Part shown: positions 8,287 through 16,851 of the stretch, in pieces
Layout: each line of letters opens with the position of its first letter
How positions within the stretch are numbered: position 1 is the first letter of the stretch
Origin: Kocuria sp.
Lineage (GTDB): Bacteria; Actinomycetota; Actinomycetes; Actinomycetales; Micrococcaceae
Reading direction: 5' to 3'
DNA: 64,000 bases
NCBI GenBank assembly: GCA_030454085.1
Contig: JAKDJD010000011.1
Span: 7,355 to 71,354 of the forward strand
Notes under the pieces: model-generated
The model's input: only the letters and a program-made list of their open reading frames with translations
What the model was told of the DNA's origin: nothing
Databases searched by the model: none
Translations under genes and position numbers: made by a program

Positions 8287-8796
8287 ATGGTGTCCAAGAA
8301 GAAGAAACCGGCTGCGGAAGGGTCGGCCCCGACGTCGGCGATCGCTGCCCTGCAGAACGCGGGTGTCGAATTCGGCCTGCGACCCTACGATCACGACGAC
8401 GATGCCCGTTCCTTCGGGAGCGAGGCGGCCGAGAAACTGGGCCGGGACACCGACCAAGTGTTCAAGACACTCATGATCACCCACGACAAGCAATTCGCCG
8501 TGGCCGTGGTTCCGGTCTCGAGCTCGCTGAACACCAAGCGTGCGGCGGCGGCCATGGGCTGGAAGTCCGCGTCCATGGCGGACCCGGCCATCGCAGAGAA
8601 GAGAAGCGGCTTCGTCGTCGGCGGGATTTCCCCGTTGGGTCACAAAACCCCCGTGACGGTCCTTCTCGACAGCAGCGCGGCGGAATACCCGACCGTTCTG
8701 GTCTCCGGCGGCAAACGAGGCCTCGACGTCGAGCTGTCTCCTGATGACCTTCTCACGGTCACGAAGGGACGCTACGCCCAGATCAAGGCGGATTAG
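8287..8796 (+). CDS. ybaK: YbaK/EbsC family aminoacyl-tRNA deacylase
   Basis: Trans-editing enzyme of the YbaK type, which hydrolyses Cys-tRNA(Pro). The 169-residue protein has the family features: an N-terminal helix and PYDHDDDARSFG segment, DQVFKTLMI with the conserved Lys, the KRAAAAMGWKSASMADP stretch, and a GGISPLG turn followed by VLLDSSA. The start is the ATG at 8287 (MVSKKKK), with AGAAAGG a few bases upstream. The frame is open further 5' but that part is antisense to zapE. Its stop is only three bases from the stop of the convergent hydrolase gene. The exact substrate is assigned by family. Confidence 0.9.
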   Translation: MVSKKKKPAAEGSAPTSAIAALQNAGVEFGLRPYDHDDDARSFGSEAAEKLGRDTDQVFKTLMITHDKQFAVAVVPVSSSLNTKRAAAAMGWKSASMADPAIAEKRSGFVVGGISPLGHKTPVTVLLDSSAAEYPTVLVSGGKRGLDVELSPDDLLTVTKGRYAQIKAD

Positions 8797-8799
8797 CAG

Positions 8800-10155
8800 T
8801 CAGTAGTCCACCTGGCGCCGCGACATCGCGATCGGAGATCGGCCTTCCTCCGGCTCGACGGCAGGGTTGTCGTCGGAAAGATGATCTGGCAACCACTCGG
8901 TGACTGCGGCGGTCCATCGCTCGGGGTCCACGTTCCATTCCTTGGTGTGTCGGGCCTTGCGGAAGGGGACCATGGTTACGAACTCATTGCGCGAGGCAAG
9001 TTTCTTCGAAGCGGACGAGGGGACGAACTCGTCGTCCGTCGAATGGATGATGAGGGTCGGCGTCATGAGCTCGTCGCTCCTGGACAGCCAATCGAGGTCG
9101 GAGAGCACGATGGGAGAACGCAGTCCCGTCATCATGGCCGCGCGAGGTTCGGACAACAGGTCGGCAACCAGTTGGCCCGCACGCAAGGGCAAGCGCTGCA
9201 TCTTCGAGTGGTACCGGATCAGTTCGAACCAGTCGACCACGGGCCCGTCCAGCACCATGGCACGGATCAAGTGTTGGAACGCCGATTTGTCCGCCGTTTG
9301 CAGCGCGATCGCCCCTCCCATGGACCAGCCGAACAGGACGACGTCGTCCGCTCCGTGATCCAGCGCGTATCGGATCGCGACGTCGATGTCCTGCCATTCG
9401 GTGAAACCCAGTCCGTACCGCCCGTCTTCCGAGGGCGGAGCGTCCCTGTCGTTCCGGTAGGAGACGTGGATGCTGGGCATGCCCATCTTCTGGGTTGCGG
9501 CGAGCGATCGAAGGGTCTCCTGCCGGGACGCTCCTCGTCCATGGATCATCACGGCCCACGTCCGACACGTCGAGGACTCCGGTGCCGGAACCACCCAGGC
9601 CGGCGCCTCACCCACGGGAAGCTCCAAGGTCACGTCCATGAATTCGAACCCCGCATCGGCTGGCGTGTCATAGACGGCCCCCGACCAACGGCAACGCTTG
9701 GCCACGGTGAGATCTCCCTGTCGGACCTCGAGAACTCGCCGGGTCACCGTCTCGAGCCGCGGGGAATACGAAACCACGTCCCCGATCAGGGCCCTCCCCC
9801 GGCCGGCGTCGAAAAAGAGCATGTATCGCCCCGGAACCAGCGTTTCGGCGTCCGCGGGAAGACTGACCGTGGCCGGGATCTGCCCTTCGACGGGCTCGGG
9901 CGTCTCATACCCCACGCCGAGAATCCGCATCGTCTCGTTGCCCGGCTTCGGTGGGGTCACGATCGTCCGTGCGTAAAACCCGGCAGCGGCGGCCACGGTG
10001 CCGACGGCGAGGCCCGCGGCCCCGGCTCCAGCGACCATGCCGGTGCGCAGGCCCGAGAGCCATGGCCTGACCGCGGACATTCGTCTCGTACCGGACTGAG
10101 CCCCCGGCCCCAAAGCCTTCGTGGTCGATGCTTTCCGAAAGTCGATCCAAGACAC
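8800..10155 (-). CDS. Membrane-anchored alpha/beta hydrolase
   Basis: A 451-residue protein with one transmembrane segment (about 38-62, Gly/Ala-rich), a beta-rich region (about 75-185) and a C-terminal alpha/beta hydrolase domain. The oxyanion segment is MIHGRGAS (203-210), the nucleophile elbow GWSMGG (276-281, Ser278), an acid in HSTDDEF (Asp374 or Asp375) and His403. This is a complete Ser-Asp-His triad. The substrate is unknown; peptidase or esterase are both possible. It starts with GTG. It is convergent with ybaK and divergent from the gene at 10262, so it is probably transcribed alone. Confidence 0.85.
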   Translation of the reverse strand: MSWIDFRKASTTKALGPGAQSGTRRMSAVRPWLSGLRTGMVAGAGAAGLAVGTVAAAAGFYARTIVTPPKPGNETMRILGVGYETPEPVEGQIPATVSLPADAETLVPGRYMLFFDAGRGRALIGDVVSYSPRLETVTRRVLEVRQGDLTVAKRCRWSGAVYDTPADAGFEFMDVTLELPVGEAPAWVVPAPESSTCRTWAVMIHGRGASRQETLRSLAATQKMGMPSIHVSYRNDRDAPPSEDGRYGLGFTEWQDIDVAIRYALDHGADDVVLFGWSMGGAIALQTADKSAFQHLIRAMVLDGPVVDWFELIRYHSKMQRLPLRAGQLVADLLSEPRAAMMTGLRSPIVLSDLDWLSRSDELMTPTLIIHSTDDEFVPSSASKKLASRNEFVTMVPFRKARHTKEWNVDPERWTAAVTEWLPDHLSDDNPAVEPEEGRSPIAMSRRQVDY

Positions 10156-10249
10156 GTTCGATTACCGACCTTTCCCCGGTGTTCCCCGACACCATCATCC
10201 TTGGGGTCCAGCCGCAGAACAACTGATGATTCGGTCGTGTCCTGACGAG

Positions 10250-10255
10250 TAGTAT
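10250..10255 (+). promoter_or_regulatory. -10 box for a leaderless transcript (gene at 10262)
   Basis: TAGTAT ends six bases before the ATG at 10262. Transcription would start at or next to the A of the start codon. No ribosome-binding site lies between. No clear -35 box is seen. Confidence 0.55.
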
Positions 10256-10261
10256 CGGGAC

Positions 10262-10756
10262 ATGAGCAATTTGCTGGTGGTGACCGAGGCAATTTTCGGC
10301 GAGGCCGAGATCGAGAACATCAATATCGTGAGGTCCGGCGAGGATCCCGATGCCCGTGACGATATTCGCGTCATCGTCCCCACGGAGATGAACAAGCGCC
10401 TCTGGTTGGAATTTCTCGACCAGCTCGCGTTGTTGGACTTTGAGGAAGCATTTCGCGTGGTCTCGCACGCCGAGAAAGGACCCGCAACGTTGCGAGCGGA
10501 TGCCGAGAAGATCCTCGAAGGATCCCTGCAGACGCTCAGTGACGCGGGACTTCCGGGCCGGGGCAGGGTCGTTGAAGGCGAGCCGCTCCGTGCTATGCGG
10601 GAAGAGGTCGACGACGGTATCGACCAGGTACTCATCATCACCGAGCCGCATCCGGTCGAGGACACGCTGAATATCCATTGGTCCAATACAGCGGAAAAGA
10701 CCCTAGGGGTGCCGGTACTGCACCTGTACTGGGGCACAGGACATGTCGATGACTAA
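10262..10756 (+). CDS. Conserved actinobacterial protein of unknown function
   Basis: A 164-residue acidic soluble protein that I cannot assign to a named family. It starts MSNLLVVTEA and has alternating beta and alpha segments, a feature of small alpha/beta folds. It has no signal peptide, membrane helix or cysteine motif. The last 14 bases overlap the start of msrB, which suggests coupled translation. The TAGTAT box directly upstream predicts a leaderless mRNA. A link with methionine sulfoxide repair is suggested only by the overlap. Confidence 0.75.
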   Translation: MSNLLVVTEAIFGEAEIENINIVRSGEDPDARDDIRVIVPTEMNKRLWLEFLDQLALLDFEEAFRVVSHAEKGPATLRADAEKILEGSLQTLSDAGLPGRGRVVEGEPLRAMREEVDDGIDQVLIITEPHPVEDTLNIHWSNTAEKTLGVPVLHLYWGTGHVDD

Positions 10757-11219
10757 CAATCCATTCAAGCGCTCAGCGCTCCACACCGATGCCGCGACCG
10801 AGAACGGCAGCGCAGGCACTTCTGCCGCGAACCGTTCCGAAGTCGAGTGGCGGGAAATCCTCTCCCCCGAGGAGTACTCCGTGTTGCGCGAAGCGGGCAC
10901 GGAACGGCCCTTCAGCGGCGAATACTGGGACGAGTTCTCCTCTGGGACCTACTCGTGCCGGGCCTGCGGCGCCGAATTGTTCACGGCCGACACGAAATTC
11001 GATGCGCGGTGCGGTTGGCCGTCTTTCTTCGCACCCCTGGCCGAGGACCGGGTCCGTTACATCAAGGACTCAAGCCTGGGTATGGAGCGTATTGAGGTCC
11101 AGTGCGCCCAGTGCCATTCGCACCTCGGCCACGTCTTCGAGGGCGAGGGCCTCGGCACACCGACCGACCTGCGCTATTGCATGAACTCGGTCTCCCTGGC
11201 ATTCACCCCGGAGGACTGA
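10743..11219 (+). CDS. msrB: Peptide-methionine (R)-S-oxide reductase
   Basis: Reduces R-methionine sulfoxide in proteins, a cytoplasmic repair enzyme. The 158-residue protein carries the structural zinc cysteines Cys72/Cys75 (CRACG) and Cys121/Cys124 (CAQCHSHLGH), the CGWPSF motif at 90-95, and the catalytic Cys146 in RYCMNSVSL. About 33 residues precede the conserved domain and look disordered. It overlaps the preceding unknown gene by 14 bases and is likely cotranscribed with it. No msrA is nearby. Confidence 0.94.
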   Translation: MSMTNNPFKRSALHTDAATENGSAGTSAANRSEVEWREILSPEEYSVLREAGTERPFSGEYWDEFSSGTYSCRACGAELFTADTKFDARCGWPSFFAPLAEDRVRYIKDSSLGMERIEVQCAQCHSHLGHVFEGEGLGTPTDLRYCMNSVSLAFTPED

Positions 11220-11286
11220 GTACGTAACCTGGACGGAAGAGTGAGCGCGACCGGCGCGCCTTGCTCAACGGTTCGTGCCACCACCG

Positions 11287-11292
11287 TAGCCT
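11287..11292 (+). promoter_or_regulatory. -10 box for a leaderless transcript (DUF3000 gene)
   Basis: TAGCCT lies seven bases before a GTG at 11300 that is in frame with the DUF3000 protein. Spacing fits a transcript starting at the GTG itself, and it argues against the upstream in-frame start at 11261. Confidence 0.5.
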
Positions 11293-11299
11293 GACATAC

Positions 11300-11884
11300 G
11301 TGACGGCTAGTCAGGACCAGAAAAGCGCACCCAGCCAGTTCAGGGAGGCCCTGAGCTCGTTGCGTCGTGCCCGTTTCCAGCCCGAATTATCGCTTTCCAG
11401 CATCGACGCTCCGACGCATTTGGCGCCCTACGGCGTCGGTTTGGGGGCCGACGTCGTCGACCCGTCCAATGAGGAGCGGCAACTGGCCCTGGGCCGGTTC
11501 ATGCTCCTCTACGATCCGCGGTTCCCCGAAACGTGGGGTGGGGACTTTCGCGTCGTGAGTTACATCCGCGCGAGCATCGAGCCCGACGTCGCGGCCGAGC
11601 AGATGCTCGCGTCCGTCGCCTGGGACTGGCTCATCGAGGCCCTCGACCGCAAGGGGGCGAGCCACAAGCGGGCGGGTGGAACCGCAACCCGCGCCTTCTC
11701 GCAAGGTTTCGGGATCCTCGCCGAGGACAACGAGCGCATTGAAATCGAATTGCGGGCGTCCTGGACGCCGAAGGGACCGGAGATGCAGCAGCATCTCGAG
11801 GCGTGGGCAGACATGGTCTGCACCTACGCAGGGCTCCCACCACTGCCGACCGACGTCGCCCGGTTCCCCGGCCGAGGCATTTAG
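11300..11884 (+). CDS. DUF3000 domain-containing protein
   Basis: A 194-residue actinobacterial protein of unknown function, recognisable as DUF3000 by LAPYGVGLGADV, the GRFMLLYDPRFPETWGGDFR core and a conserved C-terminal EAWADMVCTYAGLPPLP. It has no signal peptide or membrane segment. An in-frame start at 11261 would add 13 residues; I prefer the GTG at 11300 because a -10 box ends seven bases before it. It sits upstream of an RNase D gene, a neighbour pair common in Actinobacteria. Confidence 0.85.
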   Translation: MTASQDQKSAPSQFREALSSLRRARFQPELSLSSIDAPTHLAPYGVGLGADVVDPSNEERQLALGRFMLLYDPRFPETWGGDFRVVSYIRASIEPDVAAEQMLASVAWDWLIEALDRKGASHKRAGGTATRAFSQGFGILAEDNERIEIELRASWTPKGPEMQQHLEAWADMVCTYAGLPPLPTDVARFPGRGI

Positions 11885-12012
11885 GCGCCACTTCCCCTAG
11901 TCGGCGAGCCAGTAGACTGTGACAACGTGCCACCTGGCACCCTTGACCCAGCGGGAAACAATCGACCCGCTCCCCCGAGACGAAGAATGGATTTCCGACC
12001 CGTGATTGCGCC

Positions 12013-13386
12013 ATGACAGAGACTTCGGCGAACAACCACGACGATGGACGGTTTCGAAGCGGGGAAGGACTCAGCGCGAACGAGTTGGAGGACCAGGCGG
12101 TCGAACCGGACGGCCTCGTAGCGGCCGATCTCGGGCTCGCCTCCGACCTGGTGATCCCTCCCATCATGCCGCTGAACGCGCCCGCCAGCGGCGTCCCTCC
12201 CGTGACCGATACCTCCGCCGGGCTCACTCGGGTCGCGAAGATGTTGCAATCCCACACGGGGCCGGTGGCCATCGACACCGAGCGGGCTTCCGGGATCAGA
12301 TATGGTCAGCGTCCTTTTCTGGTCCAGATCAAGCGAGGCAACTCCCCCATCGCGCTCATTGATCCGGAGGCCTTCGGAGACCTGAGCATCATCAACGATG
12401 CCCTCCGAGGCTCCGAGTGGATCATCCACGCCTGCACCCAGGACCTGCCGAGTCTGCGCATGGTCGGCATGAACCCGGATTCTCTGTTCGACACGGAACT
12501 TGCCGGTCGCCTCGCGGGACTCGACCGAGTGAGCCTGGGCGCGATGACCGAGGAACTGCTCGGGTACTCGCTGGCCAAGGAGCATTCCGCAGCCGACTGG
12601 TCGACCAGGCCGCTGCCCGAGCCCTGGCTCGTCTACGCCGCCCTCGACGTCGAGCTCCTGGTCGACCTCCGCGCGGCCGTCATCGACCTCCTGCATGCCC
12701 AGGGCAAAATGGCGTGGGCCCAGGAAGAGTTCGAGGCCATCTGCCGAGCACCCGAGCCCGAACCCAAGCCCGACCCCTGGCGGAAAACCAAGGGGATTCG
12801 ACAGGTCCGGTCGGTCAAACAGCTCACGGCCCTGCGAAATCTCTGGTACGAACGCGACCGGCTGGCGCAACGCAAGGACCTTGCGCCCAAGAAGTTGCTG
12901 CCCGACTCCGCACTGATCGGTGCCGCGAAGACCATGCCCAGGTCTGTGCCGGAGCTCCAGAAGATTCCCGGGTTCCATTCCAAACTCATTCGGCGTGAGT
13001 CGGTACGCTGGGTCCGCGCGATCCGCGACGCCGCCTCTGGGCAGGACGAGGTGCCGTTCACGGTGCCCAGTGATTCGCCCCCGCCGGTCAAGGCGTGGGC
13101 TTCCAAACGCCCGGAAGCGGCCGAAGTCCTGAGAGAGGCGAAAGACGCCGTGGCCGAGCTTGCGGAATTCCACGAGGTTCCCCAGGAGAACCTCCTCACA
13201 CCGGAGCATCTCCGGCGCCTGGCCTGGGAGCATCCTGTGGCCTCGCCCGAGGACATTGCCGACTACTTGACCGAGTACGGGGCCCGAGGATGGCAGATTG
13301 GCCTGGTCACCCCGGTTCTGACCCCGGTGTTTGCGGAAGATGCGCGCAATCCGACGAATTCTTCCGGTACTCGGAGTATCGAGTAG
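12013..13386 (+). CDS. rnd: Ribonuclease D family 3'-5' exoribonuclease with HRDC domain
   Basis: A DEDDy exonuclease likely to act in RNA 3' processing. The 457-residue protein has a lineage-specific acidic N-terminus (1-65), then the nuclease motifs: Exo I AIDTERA (Asp88, Glu90), Exo II HACTQDL (Asp144), and Exo III YAALDVELL (Tyr208, Asp212). An HRDC nucleic-acid-binding domain follows (about 270-350; RNLWYERDRLAQ), with a helical C-terminal tail to 457. The ATG at 12013 has no clear ribosome site. The next gene is fadB after 57 bases. Confidence 0.9.
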   Translation: MTETSANNHDDGRFRSGEGLSANELEDQAVEPDGLVAADLGLASDLVIPPIMPLNAPASGVPPVTDTSAGLTRVAKMLQSHTGPVAIDTERASGIRYGQRPFLVQIKRGNSPIALIDPEAFGDLSIINDALRGSEWIIHACTQDLPSLRMVGMNPDSLFDTELAGRLAGLDRVSLGAMTEELLGYSLAKEHSAADWSTRPLPEPWLVYAALDVELLVDLRAAVIDLLHAQGKMAWAQEEFEAICRAPEPEPKPDPWRKTKGIRQVRSVKQLTALRNLWYERDRLAQRKDLAPKKLLPDSALIGAAKTMPRSVPELQKIPGFHSKLIRRESVRWVRAIRDAASGQDEVPFTVPSDSPPPVKAWASKRPEAAEVLREAKDAVAELAEFHEVPQENLLTPEHLRRLAWEHPVASPEDIADYLTEYGARGWQIGLVTPVLTPVFAEDARNPTNSSGTRSIE

Positions 13387-13443
13387 ATTGCGGACGGCGG
13401 TCTCGGTAACGTGGTGCAAAACACGTTCGTTGAGAGGAACACC

Positions 13444-15582
13444 ATGTCCGAAACCCGTCCCGATTACTCACCGTTGACCGAACGGTGCCCCGACGAAGTG
13501 GTCACCCAGGTCTCCCAGGAGATCCTCGAGCTCGACCAGGGCACCAGGATCGCGGTTCTGACACTGCACAATGATGCCGACCGGCGCCCAGAAACTTTGG
13601 GTCCGCGGTCCATCCAGGCGTTGCTCGACGCCGTTGCGGGGGCCCGGACGCTGGCTGAGAATGGCGACGTCGAAGGCATCATGCTCGAAGGTACCGCGCC
13701 AACCTTCGCCGCCGGACTCGATCTGACGCTCGTCAGCACCCTGGCCGAAGATCCGGAGACTCCGCTGGACCTGGTCGGACGCATGGGGCACGATTTCGTC
13801 GAGTCCATCCGTGCCCTGCCCGTTCCGACCTGTGCCCGGGTGAACGGGACGGCCCTCGGTGGAGGACTCGAACTCGCTCTGTCGGCCGACTACCGCGTGG
13901 GTCATCCGGGGACCAAGAACATCGGGCTCCCCGAAATCCGTCTGGGCCTGATCCCCGGCTGGACCGGGATCTTCGCGCTTCCGCGCCTCATCGGCCCGGA
14001 AAACGCCGCGCGCGTCATCTTCCAGAACCCGCTCAACAACGGGAAGATGCTTACGTCTGCCCAGGCGAACGAGATCGGTATCCTGGACGCGCTCACCAGC
14101 AGTGATGTGAAGTCCGACGAGGCACGGACCGAAGCGATCGAGTGGTTCGGGAGGGTGATCCGCGGTGAGATCCGCCCCGAACGTCCGCAGGAATCGGATC
14201 AGGAATCCCCGCTGTGGTCCTCGGACGGGCAGGACGGCGGGGAGCTGCGCACCCGGTTCGAGGAGGTCGCCGACGCGACCGACACCCTCATTCGACGCAA
14301 GACGTCGGGCGCCAGCGAAGCGTGCTGGGTTGCGCTCGATATCTTCTGCAAGGGCCCCCTCGAAAGCAGGGCCGAGTCCCGGGAGCGGCAGCTCGATGTG
14401 CTGGAGGGCCTGGCCCGCGGGGACCAGTTCTCCTCGAGCGTGTACTCGATGCTCGAGCTCGTGCAGCGGCGATCGAAGCATCCTTCCATGGTTCCGCCCG
14501 AAGTGACTCCGGCCGAGATCGAGAAGGTCGGCGTCGTCGGGGCCGGCCTGATGGCATCCCAGCTGGCTCTGCTTTTCCTGACCCGACTTCAGGTTCCGGT
14601 GCTGATCAGCGATGTCGAGCAGTCCCGCGTCGACAAGGGCCTCGACTGGATCTCCAAGGAACTCGACAAGAACGTTTCCAAGGGCCGCCTCACTCAGGAG
14701 CAGGCGGAGCGGCTCGGCACGCTCGTTTCGGGAACCACCGACACCTCGGAATACTCCGACTGCGATTTCGTGATCGAGGCCGTGTTCGAGGAGACCAAGG
14801 TCAAGCAGGAGGTCTTCGCGGACCTGGAGAAATCCGTCAAGCCTGACTGCATCCTGGCCACCAATACTTCTTCGCTCCTGGTCAGCGAGATGATCGAGCA
14901 TCTGGAGCATCCGGAGCGCGTGGTCGGGTTCCACTTCTTCAACCCCGTGGCCGTGCTTCCCCTGGTCGAGATCGTTCGCACCGACTCCACCACGGACGCG
15001 GCGATCGCGACCGCATTCGCCCTGGCCAAGAAGCTCGGCAAGATCGCGGTGGGTGCCCGCGATTCCTCCGGTTTCATCGTCAACAGGGTCCTGGGCGTTG
15101 TCCTCTCCGAAGCGGGCAGGGCCCTCGACGATGGCGCCCCTGCCGAGCGCGTCGTCGAGGCCTATCAGCCCTTGGGGTTCCCGATGGACTCGTTTACGCT
15201 CATCGACCTCGTTGGGCTTCCGATTGGTGTTCACCTCCTGGAGTCGCTCAACACCTACCAAGGCGATCGCTTCCATGTCTCCGAAAACTTCAAGAGACTC
15301 AACGATTCGAAGGTCTCCCCCATCTCCAATCAGAAGGGCGGGTTGAGCCCGGAGGCCCAGGAGCTCATTTCCGCGACCGGCGAAGGCAGGTCGGTCGAGG
15401 AGATCCGGACGGACGTCGAGAATGCGCTGGCTTCCGAGATTTCTCGTATGCTGAATGAGGGCGTGGTCCCGGACCGCCAGGACATCGACCTCGCCATGAT
15501 TCTCGGTGCCGGGTGGCCCTTCTTCAACGGCGGCATCACCCGTTACCTTGATCGTGTGGGGGCCTTCGAGCGCATTCGCTGA
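13444..15582 (+). CDS. fadB: Fatty-acid oxidation multifunctional enzyme (enoyl-CoA hydratase / 3-hydroxyacyl-CoA dehydrogenase)
   Basis: Catalyses the hydration and NAD-dependent oxidation steps of beta-oxidation. The 712-residue protein has an N-terminal crotonase domain (about 25-230) with GTALGGGLELAL and IGLPEIRLGL carrying the two catalytic glutamates. The 3-hydroxyacyl-CoA dehydrogenase NAD-binding domain starts near residue 360 (VGVVGAGLMA), with the catalytic His near 497 in GFHFFNP. Two C-terminal dehydrogenase domains follow. The start is the ATG preceded by GAGAGGAA, not the in-frame start 33 bases upstream. No thiolase (fadA) gene adjoins it, although these genes are often paired. 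Confidence 0.92.
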   Translation: MSETRPDYSPLTERCPDEVVTQVSQEILELDQGTRIAVLTLHNDADRRPETLGPRSIQALLDAVAGARTLAENGDVEGIMLEGTAPTFAAGLDLTLVSTLAEDPETPLDLVGRMGHDFVESIRALPVPTCARVNGTALGGGLELALSADYRVGHPGTKNIGLPEIRLGLIPGWTGIFALPRLIGPENAARVIFQNPLNNGKMLTSAQANEIGILDALTSSDVKSDEARTEAIEWFGRVIRGEIRPERPQESDQESPLWSSDGQDGGELRTRFEEVADATDTLIRRKTSGASEACWVALDIFCKGPLESRAESRERQLDVLEGLARGDQFSSSVYSMLELVQRRSKHPSMVPPEVTPAEIEKVGVVGAGLMASQLALLFLTRLQVPVLISDVEQSRVDKGLDWISKELDKNVSKGRLTQEQAERLGTLVSGTTDTSEYSDCDFVIEAVFEETKVKQEVFADLEKSVKPDCILATNTSSLLVSEMIEHLEHPERVVGFHFFNPVAVLPLVEIVRTDSTTDAAIATAFALAKKLGKIAVGARDSSGFIVNRVLGVVLSEAGRALDDGAPAERVVEAYQPLGFPMDSFTLIDLVGLPIGVHLLESLNTYQGDRFHVSENFKRLNDSKVSPISNQKGGLSPEAQELISATGEGRSVEEIRTDVENALASEISRMLNEGVVPDRQDIDLAMILGAGWPFFNGGITRYLDRVGAFERIR

Positions 15583-15589
15583 GCCGGTG

Positions 15590-15619
15590 ACGCCCGGCCG
15601 TTGTGAGACGGCCGGGCGT
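15590..15619 (+). terminator. Possible terminator after fadB
   Basis: ACGCCCGGCCG and its complement form an 11-base-pair stem around an 8-base loop, 8 bases after the fadB stop. There is no T run, so termination may be partial. Confidence 0.5.
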
Positions 15620-15676
15620 CGTGACACGGCCGGGCCCGCCCCGTCCACGATCCGACTCACCCACGAGGTCCTTCCT

Positions 15677-16156
15677 ATGAGCCACCAGTCCCACACCACC
15701 CACGAATCCGCGTCGCAGTCGGCCGCCCGCCATAGTACGGAGGGGCCCACCCGGCGTCGCACTCTGGCCGGGGTCGGCCTCCTGGCCGGTACGTCGGTTG
15801 CAGTGAGTGCGTGCGGGGCGGACGGCGATTCCTCGTCGGACAAGTCGGACATCGATCCGAATCATCCGGTCGACATTGCGGCGGCCTCGAACGTCCCCGA
15901 AGGTGGGGCCATCAAGGTCTCTTCCGACGGCGTGACGGCTGTCGTCACTCAGCCCACCCAGGGCGAGTACAAGGCCTTCAGCTCTTCGTGCACTCACCAG
16001 GGCTGTTCGGTCAATGTGCGGGACGAGTCCATCACCTGCCCGTGCCACTCCTCCACGTTCTCCATCCAGGATGGTTCCGTGCAAGGTGGGCCGGCGCCCA
16101 AGCCGTTGCCCGAGTACAAAGTCACGGTCGACGGCGGCCGGATCAGACTGAGCTGA
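15677..16156 (+). CDS. Rieske 2Fe-2S protein, Tat-type lipoprotein
   Basis: A 159-residue secreted iron-sulfur protein. Residues 26-45 form a twin-arginine signal (RRR at 26-28, then a hydrophobic stretch) ending in the lipobox AVSAC, so Cys46 should be lipidated. The Rieske domain carries CTHQGC (Cys105, His107, Cys110) and CPCHSS (Cys121, Cys123, His124): Cys105, His107, Cys121 and His124 bind the cluster, and Cys110-Cys123 form the usual disulfide. It resembles the soluble domain of QcrA but lacks its membrane helices, and no bc1 genes are near. Electron partner unknown. The start is the ATG at 15677; the upstream open frame runs through fadB. Confidence 0.88.
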   Translation: MSHQSHTTHESASQSAARHSTEGPTRRRTLAGVGLLAGTSVAVSACGADGDSSSDKSDIDPNHPVDIAAASNVPEGGAIKVSSDGVTAVVTQPTQGEYKAFSSSCTHQGCSVNVRDESITCPCHSSTFSIQDGSVQGGPAPKPLPEYKVTVDGGRIRLS

Positions 16157-16228
16157 TCGGAGCGATAGCTCGGCGACATAGCGCGCGAAACCTCTGGACG
16201 TGAGAGCACGAACCGCGAGCCTTTCGTG

Positions 16229-16360
16229 GCCGAGGCGGCAATTTTGTGCGCTTCGCATCCGCGAGGTGGCGCGCATGTGCGCTCAATGGGCCCAAGTATG
16301 CACCAAAGTGCCGTCTCGGCGTCGGGGCAGCCCCGGATGCGCACAACACTGCCGCCTCGC
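16229..16360. repeat. Four copies of the dispersed intergenic repeat in inverted arrangement
   Basis: Minus-strand copies lie at 16229-16250 (reading CACAAAATTGCCGCCTCGG) and 16260-16282 (GCGCCACCTCGCG). Plus-strand copies lie at 16299-16320 (CACCAAAGTGCCGTCTCGG) and 16339-16360 (CACAACACTGCCGCCTCG). The order is left-left-right-right, so the array could fold into a large imperfect stem. The same core occurs twice at 6074-6122. Confidence 0.6.
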
Positions 16361-16389
16361 GGCTCTGTTCTCGGTCTGCCGCCTGGGTG

Positions 16390-16395
16390 TATACG
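16390..16395 (+). promoter_or_regulatory. -10 box close to the DUF488 start
   Basis: TATACG lies seven bases before the ATG at 16403, a spacing that fits a leaderless transcript. GGAAGC between them could also act as a weak ribosome site if transcription starts further upstream. Confidence 0.5.
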
Positions 16396-16402
16396 TGGAA
16401 GC

Positions 16403-16753
16403 ATGAACATCGTCGTCAAGCGCATCTACGAAGAGGCAAGCCACAACGACGGGACCCGTGTTCTGGTCGACCGCATCTGGCCTCGCGGGGTCCGCAAGGC
16501 GGACGCAGATCTCGACGCGTGGAACAAGGACGTCGCGCCTTCCACCCAATTGCGTCAGTGGTACGGGCACGATCCCGAGAAATTCGACGAATTCGCGCGA
16601 CGATACCGCGAGGAGCTCGACTCCGATGCGGGCCGCGAGGCCATCAGGAAACTTCGCGACACGGTCAGGGGAAAGCGCCTCACCCTCCTGACCGCCGCCA
16701 AGGACGCCGACCACAGCCAGGCCACGGTCCTCGCGGATCTCCTGTCGGACTGA
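16403..16753 (+). CDS. DUF488 family protein
   Basis: A 116-residue protein of the DUF488 family, function unknown. The hallmark segments are visible: VKRIYEEA near the start, VLVDRIWPRGVRK, WNKDVAPSTQLRQWYGHDPEKF and a C-terminal LTLLTAAKDADHSQA. It has no signal peptide or membrane helix. The ATG at 16403 was chosen because the conserved region begins there and a -10 box lies immediately upstream; longer frames would translate the repeat array. It is convergent with acnA. Confidence 0.85.
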   Translation: MNIVVKRIYEEASHNDGTRVLVDRIWPRGVRKADADLDAWNKDVAPSTQLRQWYGHDPEKFDEFARRYREELDSDAGREAIRKLRDTVRGKRLTLLTAAKDADHSQATVLADLLSD

Positions 16754-16851
16754 CCCGGGAATCGCTCCCGCCGGCACCGCCTGGCCTGGACCGGACGGGC
16801 CCCTTGCCAGTCCGCGGCCGTCGCGCCTGTCCGGGCCGTCAACGCAAAAGA

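Larger units (their letters stand above)
16157..16402. other. Intergenic region dominated by repeats
   Basis: This 246-base gap between the Rieske and DUF488 genes holds no plausible gene. It contains four copies of the dispersed repeat, two on each strand, and the -10 box of the DUF488 gene at its right end. Short open frames here come from the repeats. Confidence 0.6.

Noticed and set aside
16229..16360. Inverted repeats as terminal repeats of an insertion sequence
   Set aside because: No transposase, no flanking target duplication seen, and the enclosed sequence is only the repeat itself.
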